A stretch of 6,550 bases of DNA from Sphingomonadaceae bacterium. Its GTDB lineage: Bacteria; Pseudomonadota; Alphaproteobacteria; Sphingomonadales; Sphingomonadaceae. Of the stretch, positions 1 through 4,583 are shown piece by piece. Location: assembly GCA_947442095.1 (NCBI GenBank), contig CANEVG010000203.1, forward strand, positions 1 through 6,550, written 5' to 3'. The translations under genes and the position numbers were made by a program. How positions within the stretch are numbered: position 1 is the first letter of the stretch; each line of letters begins with the position of its first letter. Under the pieces are notes generated by a model. It searched no databases, had not been told where the DNA came from, and worked only from the letters and a program-made list of their open reading frames with translations.

Positions 1-96
1 CGAAGATGTCCGCGAGGTCTTATCGGGATGCTGCAGGCGCAGCACCAACTCGACCAACTCAGGCTTCGTAAGCCCCTCGAGTTCCTCCCGATTCAC
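1..96 (-). CDS. IS66-like transposase, N-terminal piece (runs off the left edge)
   Basis: Reading leftward from a GTG at 96, 32 codons stay open to the window edge. The piece has an acidic, leucine-rich helix (residues 1-22, with KPELVELVLRLQ) followed by DKTSRTSS. From memory, this layout matches the N-terminus of IS66-family transposases, where a leucine-zipper-like helix is followed by a conserved TSRTSSKPPS segment; the window ends just before KPPS would come. An in-frame TGA lies five codons upstream of the GTG, so the start must lie in this short stretch. No good Shine-Dalgarno is visible. The catalytic DDE domain is outside the window, so it is unknown whether the gene is whole. No terminal inverted repeat could be identified between 97 and 143. 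Family assignment is by recall of a short motif and is only moderately sure. Confidence 0.55.
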   Translation of the reverse strand, partial: MNREELEGLTKPELVELVLRLQHPDKTSRTSS

Positions 97-143
97 AGGC
101 AGGATGAATCACACACTGGCCGCCTTGGCAAGGGGGTGGGTAA

Positions 144-371
144 TTACCTCTGGGTTGGGCGCGCATCGAGACCGTCGATGAAGATCTTGGCCGATCAGCC
201 GCAGGCGGGGTCACTCGCGCCAGTTTCGACCGCATGGTCGCCGAAGTCTGTCTTGGCAAAGTCGGTGCAGTCGCTGCATGTGAAGTTTCGCACTTCGCCC
301 GCAACCGCCGTTACTGGCAGCAGCTTATCGAGATGTTCCAGGCCGCCGATACGGTTTTCATCGACTTGTAA
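144..371 (+). pseudogene. Serine recombinase internal fragment (resolvase-type catalytic domain)
   Basis: Frame 144-368 reads 75 codons, ending at TAA 369-371. It opens with LPLGW and ETVDEDLGRS, followed by FDRMVAEVCLGKVGAVAA, then EVSHFARN, WQQLIEM and DTVFIDL. This order (DEDLGRS, F-x-R-M-V-A-E-V, G-x-V-x-A, EVSRFARN, DT-x-x-ID) is that of the resolvase-type catalytic domain of large serine recombinases. The nucleophilic serine region, the rest of the catalytic domain and the whole DNA-binding part are missing. There is no start codon: an in-frame TAA (141-143) lies directly in front. In the EVSRFARN motif the first arginine, one of the active-site arginines of the family, reads His (CAC at 291-293). 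The piece is therefore a dead remnant. The overlapping plus-strand reading frame at 28-399 is a shadow. Identification rests on remembered family motifs and is fairly strong. Confidence 0.72.
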
Positions 372-586
372 GCGCCATTTCCCGCCACTTTCTCGGTAAG
401 TGGCCCGCACTTGAAGGCCATCTTATCTGGCCCCCAGCGAGTGGCCCCCACAATGGCCCCCAATGATCGGCGGCTTCTAGAGTGAATGGAACCGGACGCA
501 GATAAATTTCCACGCGCTAGAATCCGCAGGTTTTGGGGGGTTGTCCAGGCAGATACGGACACAGCTGGACGGTAAAGTGGCCGGTG
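372..586. other. Non-coding stretch between recombinase and serpin remnants
   Basis: No convincing coding frame is visible on either strand. The open frames here lack family motifs and are broken shadows of the neighbouring fragments. Its only clear structure is the TGGCCCCCA repeat cluster described separately, followed by an AT-richer patch near 500-510. Confidence 0.5.
401..462. repeat. Cluster of 9-bp direct repeats, TGGCCCCCA
   Basis: Three exact copies of TGGCCCCCA start at 428, 442 and 454 (spacings 14 and 12 bp). A fourth copy with one mismatch (TGGCCCGCA) starts at 401. The 8-bp core GGCCCCCA also occurs in the non-coding stretch between the integrase remnant and the tRNA: AGGCCCCCA at 2069-2077 and its reverse complement at 2029-2037. 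One further copy lies inside the acyl-CoA ligase gene (4242-4249, reverse orientation), so single copies can occur by chance. Spaced short repeats near one end of a candidate element, with related copies near the integrase, could be recombinase or integrase binding sites. This role is inference only. Confidence 0.5.
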
Positions 587-723
587 GCAAGCGCTGGCAC
601 AGCTGTCATCGTGGAGCCATAATGATAAGTGGACGCCGCAGCCCGCCACCGCCGTTCGTTTTCAAAGCCGACAAACCGTTCCTGTTCGCGCCTCGTGATC
701 CCCGGACTGGGCTTCTGCTTTAA
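587..723 (+). pseudogene. Serpin-like protease inhibitor, C-terminal scrap with frameshift
   Basis: The frame ending at TAA 721-723 encodes PPPPFVF followed by KADKPFLFAPRDPRTGLLL. This is very close to the C-terminal serpin signature (F-x-A-D-[RHK]-P-F-L-F-x-I-R-D-x-x-T-G), apart from Pro in place of the usual hydrophobic residue after FLFA. In the frame one base later, AGTAVIVEP (593-619) lies about 22 residues before FKAD. This resembles the reactive-loop hinge of serpins (ATAV) at about the expected distance, which would place a frameshift near 617-619. The usual ending after LLL (F-x-G-R) is missing and replaced by a stop. The serpin body (over 300 residues) is absent. Serpins are suicide inhibitors of serine or cysteine proteases; bacterial members are known but sporadic. 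This piece cannot fold or act. The signature match is the main evidence; the upstream hinge is weaker. Confidence 0.5.
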
Positions 724-879
724 GCCGGATGTCGTCCAGTGGGAATTGCGATTGCAGCCAGGAATAACTGTTCAGTTGTCGTGTCCGAAAAGGCTATTAT
801 CGGTTCGGATTTCCGGAAAGCTGAACAAGTCGTCAGCGCGCTGATGTCAGTATCAGTCTGCCCAGACTTCTGCCAGACC
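724..879. other. Toxin 3' flank with short palindromes, no gene seen
   Basis: No gene is supported here. On the minus strand this is the downstream flank of the RES toxin. It holds a hairpin AGTCT-GCCC-AGACT (855-868) and a perfect 12-bp palindrome TCAGCGCGCTGA (833-844). Neither is followed by a T-run on the toxin strand, so a factor-independent terminator is not well supported. Confidence 0.4.
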
Positions 880-1374
880 TCAGGATTTGCGAAGGCCGAG
901 CCGGTCGTCGTCATCAACAAGCTTGATGCGTTCTTCCCAGTCCCACAGGACGAGGTTGAGCGCGTCGGCAGGGGCGCCCCGGGCATAGCTTGGGACGACG
1001 ATGCCAGCAAATCCCTGTGCGATCGCAGCCTCCGCGAGCTCCTGCGTCGGAACCGGCTTTCCCGACAGCATCCGGTCCCGCCACGACGGATCAGCAAGCT
1101 CAGCCGGGCTTATCTGAAAGGGCTCCAATGCAGCGATGTCTACGCCATCCAGCAAGGGGCCGATATCGGCCTCATAGGCGACCAGCGTGGTCGGCTGTAG
1201 CGTGCCAACCTGGTTGGCCTCGCGGAGCGCTGTCTCTGGTGCGAGCGACGTATAGAGCGCAGGCCGTCCGATCCGGTTGAAGCGCCCGCCGAAGCGAGCG
1301 GCGCCCTCCCCGGACAGGGGTGTTCGCGACCAGGCTGGATTGTGGGCGCGGTAGAGCAGCCCGGTAAAGTGCAT
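880..1374 (-). CDS. parT: RES-domain toxin (ParT/MbcT/Xre-RES family)
   Basis: A 164-residue protein that is a complete RES domain. The sequence shows the family's polar residues in order: Arg31 in GGRFN, Tyr41 in ALYTS, Glu47 in APETAL, Arg51-Glu52 in LREANQ, Ser129 in VVPSY and Asn140 in DALNLVLW. RES toxins act on NAD+: MbcT and Pseudomonas Res consume cytosolic NAD+, while ParT of Sphingobium is reported to ADP-ribosylate phosphoribosyl pyrophosphate synthetase. Which of these this protein does cannot be read from sequence. Its length fits the family and no expected residue is obviously missing, so the toxin looks active. It starts 4 bp after the antitoxin stop with no clear Shine-Dalgarno of its own, which suggests translational coupling and lower output than the antitoxin. 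It is probably repressed by the antitoxin-toxin complex. The symbol is by analogy with Sphingobium ParST; the family call is firm, the orthology less so. Confidence 0.9.
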   Translation of the reverse strand: MHFTGLLYRAHNPAWSRTPLSGEGAARFGGRFNRIGRPALYTSLAPETALREANQVGTLQPTTLVAYEADIGPLLDGVDIAALEPFQISPAELADPSWRDRMLSGKPVPTQELAEAAIAQGFAGIVVPSYARGAPADALNLVLWDWEERIKLVDDDDRLGLRKS

Positions 1375-1378
1375 GGAA

Positions 1379-1729
1379 TTACGCGTGGACGCCGGCGTCG
1401 ACCGCGTCGATATAGGTCAGCACATCGTCAGCCCGGTTAGTCTGCACCAGCTGCATGGCGGTCTGGCCCGAGAAACCAGAGAGCGGTTCCGAGCGATACC
1501 AGGCATAGGCCAGAAGCGCCGAACCGAAACGCGGCTCGACCTTGTTGAGCACTTCGACCATCTGGCGGATACGGCGTTGGGTGCGATCCGAGGCAATCCG
1601 GTCCTTGCGCTGGATCGCGTCCTTGCCAAGGCCGAGCGAGCGCGCGAGTTCGTCACTGGTGGTGCGCAGCGCTTTTACAATCTTGCCCGGCGCAAAAGCG
1701 CCATTGTCAGCGTAGTGCTGGATCGCCAT
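1379..1729 (-). CDS. parS: ParS/MbcA/Xre-type antitoxin of the RES toxin
   Basis: A 116-residue antitoxin from ATG 1729, chosen because GGAG (complement of 1737-1740) lies 7 bp upstream. The longer frame starting at 1783 would place the operator-like palindrome inside the coding sequence and has no such site. Residues about 14-55 form an Xre-like helix-turn-helix region (KIVKALRTTSDELARSLGL). Residues about 65-115 are the toxin-binding domain (DUF2384, MbcA/ParS/Xre type), recognisable from RFGSALLAYAW, PLSGFSGQTAMQLVQT and a C-terminal YIDAVDAGVHA. In known complexes the C-terminal segment plugs the RES active site, and the N-terminal part binds the operon promoter. The toxin gene follows after 4 bp, giving the usual antitoxin-first order. 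Both domains and the C-terminus are intact, so the module is predicted to be functional. Confidence 0.88.
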   Translation of the reverse strand: MAIQHYADNGAFAPGKIVKALRTTSDELARSLGLGKDAIQRKDRIASDRTQRRIRQMVEVLNKVEPRFGSALLAYAWYRSEPLSGFSGQTAMQLVQTNRADDVLTYIDAVDAGVHA

Positions 1730-1748
1730 TGCCGTACTCCATTTATTC

Positions 1749-1766
1749 TGACGTGATATGGCGTCA
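1749..1766. promoter_or_regulatory. Operator-like inverted repeat in the antitoxin promoter
   Basis: TGACG and CGTCA form a perfect 5-bp inverted repeat with an 8-bp spacer whose centre is ATAT. It lies 20-37 bp upstream of the antitoxin ATG. On the minus strand a TTGATT (complement of 1778-1783) and a weak CATATC (complement of 1755-1760), 17 bp apart, could be a -35/-10 pair, placing the repeat over the -10. That is where an autorepressing Xre antitoxin would bind. The repeat is seen directly; the role and the promoter assignment are inferred. Confidence 0.42.
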
Positions 1767-1784
1767 AATATTGCGGTAATCAAG

Positions 1785-1994
1785 TCATTGTCGGCGGCGG
1801 CGCGCTTCGCTTAGGCTGATCTCGGGATAGGGTCCGATCGAGAGCTTCTTCTCCTTGCCCAGCATGCGGTACTTCAGCCGCCACAGCTTACTGCCGTTGG
1901 GCTGGATCTGGAGATAGAGACCGGAAAAATCAGCTAGCTTGTAGGGCTTCTCCCGCGGTTTGGCATTGCGGACTGCAGCATCGGAAAGCGGCAT
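1785..1994 (-). pseudogene. Tyrosine integrase, N-terminal arm-binding domain only
   Basis: Sixty-nine residues from ATG 1994, with GAGGA 7 bp upstream; a GTG at 2000 is a less likely start. The sequence contains SDAAVRNAKPREKPYKLADF, then GLYLQIQPNGSKLWRLKYR, KEKKLSIGPYPEISLSEARRRR. This is the DUF4102-type N-terminal domain of P4-like tyrosine integrases, which binds arm-type att sites. Family members are about 400 residues long. Here the match stops after ARRRR and the frame ends at TGA 1785-1787, so the core-binding and catalytic domains (R, H-x-x-R, Y) are all absent. Similarity breaks off near 1788, immediately before the toxin-antitoxin promoter, so the operon sits at a deletion or insertion junction. 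The remnant reads away from the 3' end of the adjacent tRNA-Gly, as expected for an integrase that used that tRNA as its attachment site. Start and Shine-Dalgarno survive, so the domain might still be made as a small DNA-binding peptide. Confidence 0.82.
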
Positions 1995-2016
1995 CGTCAC
2001 ATCCTCGAATCAAGGA

Positions 2017-2035
2017 GCCCCCAGCGCATGGGGGC
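2017..2035. other. Hairpin in the leader of the integrase remnant
   Basis: GCCCCCA and TGGGGGC form a perfect 7-bp stem with a 5-nt loop (GCGCA). On the minus strand it ends about 22 nt before the integrase ATG, so it lies in the leader of that gene. A second, smaller stem (GGCCC/GGGCC, loop 5) lies at 2070-2084. Both carry the GCCCCCA core also found in the repeat cluster at 428-462. They may be att-region binding sites, or structures limiting integrase translation; neither role is shown. Confidence 0.45.
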
Positions 2036-2129
2036 CTCACAACGGCGCGAGGGGCTTTGTCACTGCCAAGGCCCCCAGAGGGCCCGGAACTAGGCAGAAG
2101 CTAGCGGCACCAAGCGGCCTGATGACACG

Positions 2130-2153
2130 AAAAATATCCCGGTTTTCTGCGGG
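2130..2153 (-). terminator. Possible weak terminator of tRNA-Gly
   Basis: On the minus strand CCCG and CGGG form a 4-bp stem with an 8-nt loop, followed directly by ATATTTTTC. It lies about 40 nt past the 3' end of the tRNA. The T-run is good, the stem short, so the call is tentative. Confidence 0.38.
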
Positions 2154-2190
2154 TTGCAACGATGCTGGTGGATGCCGATGGACGGTAATG

Positions 2191-2264
2191 TGGAGCGGGT
2201 AGCGGGAATCGAACCCGCCTAGCTAGCTTGGAAGGCTAGTGCATTACCACTATGCTATACCCGC
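2191..2264 (-). tRNA. tRNA-Gly(TCC)
   Basis: The minus strand folds into a complete cloverleaf of 74 nt including an encoded 3' CCA. Acceptor GCGGGTA pairs with TACCCGC; the D arm contains AGTGGTAATGC; the anticodon stem is CTAGC/GCTAG with loop CTTCCAA, giving anticodon TCC for glycine (GGA/GGG codons); the T arm is GCGGG-TTCGATT-CCCGC. All stems are perfect. The 3' end faces the integrase remnant, so this gene is the probable attachment site of the decayed element. The encoded 3' end is whole, consistent with the usual restoration of the tRNA on integration. No second copy of the tRNA 3' end was found in the window, so the other att site is lost or lies outside. Confidence 0.97.
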
Positions 2265-2299
2265 GTGGTAAGCTGCGTGTGCCACGAGCCGCGGCTGCC

Positions 2300-2305
2300 C
2301 GTCAA
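2300..2305 (-). promoter_or_regulatory. Candidate -35 element for tRNA-Gly
   Basis: TTGACG on the minus strand lies about 35 bp before the tRNA 5' end, a suitable distance for a sigma-70 -35 box. The hexamer 17 bp downstream (GCACAC) is a poor -10, so the assignment is weak. Confidence 0.3.
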
Positions 2306-2384
2306 CCTGCTGCGTCCTTGCATACTACTGCTCCGTCGATCTGCCCTTGCGGGCTGCCTTGCGGTTTCGCTCGGCTCGGACTAA

Positions 2385-2413
2385 TGTTATAATGCATAAC
2401 CAAATCCGGAGAG
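2385..2413 (+). promoter_or_regulatory. Extended -10 promoter and ribosome binding site of the acyl-CoA ligase
   Basis: TGTTATAAT (2385-2393) is a perfect TGnTATAAT extended -10. The -35 position about 17 bp upstream (TTTCGC) is weak, as is common when an extended -10 is present. Transcription would begin near 2400, giving a leader of about 18 nt. GGAGAG at 2408-2413 is a good Shine-Dalgarno for the GTG start at 2418. Confidence 0.6.
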
Positions 2414-2417
2414 TATC

Positions 2418-4556
2418 GTGTCCGACCATTCGCGCCCAACGCCTGCTGCCATGTCCCGCGATGCGCTGGAGCGACTGCTGCGGCCGCGCTCGGTCGCGGT
2501 GGTGGGCGCATCTGACAAGCCGGGCGCACTGGGCACGACATTGCTTTCGAATCTCGATGCCAATGGCTTTGCCGGGGCGGTCTATCCGATCAATCCGAAG
2601 CGGGAGACGCTGGGTGGCCGTGTCTGCCTGCCCGGTGTCGAGGCGCTGCCCGAGGGCGTCGATGCCGCCGTGCTCGCGATCCCCCGCGCCGGAGTGCTCG
2701 ATGCCGTGCGGGCGCTGGCCGCGCGCAAGGTTGGCGGGGTCGTGATCTTCGCGGCCGGGTTTGCCGAGGGCGGGGCAGAGGGTCTGGCCGCGCAGGAGGA
2801 AATCGGACGGATCGCGCATGAGGCCGGCATGGTGGTCGAAGGACCCAACTGCCTTGGCCTGGTCAACTATGTCGACCGCATCCCGCTTACCTTTGTGGAG
2901 ACCACCGCCGTTCCACCCGCAGGCCGCCGCGCGATCGGCATCGTCTCGCAATCGGGTGCGATGGCAGCCGTGCTCGGCACCATGCTGCTCGCGCGCGACT
3001 GCGGTGTGTCCTACTCGGTCTCGACCGGCAACGAGGCGGCGAGCGGGGTCGAGGATTATGTCGACTGGCTGATCGATCAGGATGACACGCATGTGATCGC
3101 CATGATCGTGGAGCAGTTCCGCAAGCCCGCGCGGTTCCTTGCGGCGGCGGCGCGCGCGCGGGCTGCGGGCAAGCCGGTGGTGCTGCTTCACCCGGGCACA
3201 TCCAGCGCCGCGCGCGAATCCGCTGCCACGCATACGGGCGCGCTGGCAGGCGACTTCGCCCTGATGCGCGCCAAAGTGGAGCGCGCCGGCGTGATCATGG
3301 CCGAGACGCTGCAAGAATTGGGCGATATTGCCGAAATCGCGGTGCGTTGTCCCGCGTTGCCTGCAGGGGCAACCGCCGTGCTGGGCGAATCCGGCGCGTT
3401 CAAGGCGCTCACGCTTGATCTGGCCGAGCGGCTGGAGCTGCCTCTTGCACCGCTGGGCGATGCTGATTCGCCCGCCCTGCGCGCGGCGCTGCCGCCGTTT
3501 GTGCCGGTCAGCAATCCGCTCGATATCACCGCGCAGGGCCTGTCCGAACCAGCAATCTACACGCGCTGCCTTGAGGCACTGCTAGGCGATCCGCGTGTGG
3601 GGACTGTGCTGGCAGGGATCATCCAGGCCGAAGCGATCACCTGCGCGATCAAGTTTCCGCCGATCCTCGCTGCAGCCTCTGCACAGCCCTTGTCAAAGCC
3701 GCTGATCTTCGCGGGGCTCGATGAAGGCGCAGCCGTTCCCGCCGAGCGCATCGCATCCCTGCGCGCGGCAGGCATTCCCTGGTTCCCCACCACCGAGCGC
3801 GCGCTCACCGCGATCACCCGACTCACGCATTTCTCGGCGCGCGATACAGCTTTTGGCACGGCTGCGCCGCTCGCTGTGCCGGGCCTTGCCAGTGAAGCGG
3901 GCGTCATTCCTGAGTACAAGGCCAAGGCTCTGCTCGGCCCGCTCGGCATTCCTTTCCCCAAGGGCGCGTTTGCTACCAGTGCCGACGCGGCGGTCGCAGC
4001 GGCTGATGCGCTGGGGTATTCCGTGGCGATGAAGGCGCAGGCGGCAGCGCTCAGCCACAAGAGCGACGCGGGCGGGGTGATCCTGAACCTGACCGATGGC
4101 GCTGCCGTGCGCGCCGCGTGGGACCGGATGCATGCCAGTGTTACGGCCTATTCCGCCGCCATAATGCTCGACGGCGTGCTGATCGAAGGCATGGGTGCGC
4201 GCGGGGTGGAAATGATCGTCGGCGGGCGCAACGATCCCGCATGGGGGCCGATCGTGCTGGCTGGCTTTGGCGGCGTGACCGCCGAGATTCTCGGCGATGT
4301 ACGCCTGCTCGCCGCTGACATGACCGCAGACGCGGTGATTGCGGAACTGATGCGGCTGAAGAGCGCTGCGCTGCTTTCCGGGTACCGCGGTGCTCCAGCG
4401 CTTGATGTGCCGGCGCTGGCGCAGCTGATCGTTACGCTTGGCCAGATCCTGCGGGGTGAACCCTCGATCCGCGAAGTCGATCTCAACCCGGTAATCCTGC
4501 ATCCCCTGGGGCAGGGCGTGGTGGCGCTTGATGCCTTGATGCTGATGGAAGGCTGA
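2418..4556 (+). CDS. ADP-forming acyl-CoA ligase (acetate--CoA ligase family, fused alpha-beta)
   Basis: A 712-residue cytosolic enzyme of the NDP-forming acyl-CoA synthetase superfamily, which interconverts acyl-CoA, ADP and phosphate with the free acid, CoA and ATP through phosphohistidine. Domains in order: CoA-binding Rossmann fold (about 18-145; SVAVVGASDKPGALG, EGPNCLG); two succinyl-CoA-ligase-like flavodoxin domains (about 160-470; IVSQSG, then THTGALAGD with His272 as the expected phosphorylated histidine); and a C-terminal ATP-grasp domain (about 495-710; KAKALLGPLGIPFPKG, SHKSDAGGV, EVDLNPV). All landmarks are present and the length is normal for an alpha-beta fusion. The start is GTG, supported by GGAGAG 4 bp upstream. 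The substrate cannot be read: relatives act on acetate, other short acids, dicarboxylates and, in sphingomonads, aromatic acids such as ferulate. No catabolic genes flank it, and it appears to be transcribed alone from the promoter just upstream. Confidence 0.92.
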   Translation: MSDHSRPTPAAMSRDALERLLRPRSVAVVGASDKPGALGTTLLSNLDANGFAGAVYPINPKRETLGGRVCLPGVEALPEGVDAAVLAIPRAGVLDAVRALAARKVGGVVIFAAGFAEGGAEGLAAQEEIGRIAHEAGMVVEGPNCLGLVNYVDRIPLTFVETTAVPPAGRRAIGIVSQSGAMAAVLGTMLLARDCGVSYSVSTGNEAASGVEDYVDWLIDQDDTHVIAMIVEQFRKPARFLAAAARARAAGKPVVLLHPGTSSAARESAATHTGALAGDFALMRAKVERAGVIMAETLQELGDIAEIAVRCPALPAGATAVLGESGAFKALTLDLAERLELPLAPLGDADSPALRAALPPFVPVSNPLDITAQGLSEPAIYTRCLEALLGDPRVGTVLAGIIQAEAITCAIKFPPILAAASAQPLSKPLIFAGLDEGAAVPAERIASLRAAGIPWFPTTERALTAITRLTHFSARDTAFGTAAPLAVPGLASEAGVIPEYKAKALLGPLGIPFPKGAFATSADAAVAAADALGYSVAMKAQAAALSHKSDAGGVILNLTDGAAVRAAWDRMHASVTAYSAAIMLDGVLIEGMGARGVEMIVGGRNDPAWGPIVLAGFGGVTAEILGDVRLLAADMTADAVIAELMRLKSAALLSGYRGAPALDVPALAQLIVTLGQILRGEPSIREVDLNPVILHPLGQGVVALDALMLMEG

Positions 4557-4561
4557 AGTCG

Positions 4562-4582
4562 CCCGCGCGCCAGCGGCGTGGG
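4562..4582. terminator. Hairpin between convergent genes, possible bidirectional terminator
   Basis: CCCGCGC (4562-4568) pairs with GCGTGGG (4576-4582) over 7 bp with one G-T wobble and a 7-nt loop. It fills most of the 27-bp gap between the convergent ligase and mutase genes. There is no T-run on either side, so termination is inferred mainly from position. Confidence 0.38.
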
Positions 4583-4583
4583 A

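Noticed and set aside
28..399. Plus-strand open frame of 123 codons at the left end
   Set aside because: The true signal in this stretch lies in a different frame (serine recombinase motifs). This frame has none.
490..506. Partial likeness to the tRNA-Gly 3' end, considered as the distal att site
   Set aside because: Only about 10 of 16 positions agree, which is not enough for an attachment-site duplication.
475..522. Inverted pair TTCTAG and CTAGAA
   Set aside because: Six bases separated by about 36 bp, with no further pairing; likely chance.
739..1200. Plus-strand open frame of 153 codons over the toxin gene
   Set aside because: Most of it is antisense to the RES toxin, whose residue pattern is clear. 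No family motifs are seen in it.
2325..3314. Minus-strand open frame of 329 codons over the acyl-CoA ligase
   Set aside because: Rich in Arg, His and Gly with no domain pattern. It is the typical mirror of a GC-rich gene on the other strand.
3693..4502. Minus-strand open frame of 269 codons over the ligase ATP-grasp domain
   Set aside because: It mirrors the conserved coding frame, lacks a ribosome binding site and has no recognisable motif.
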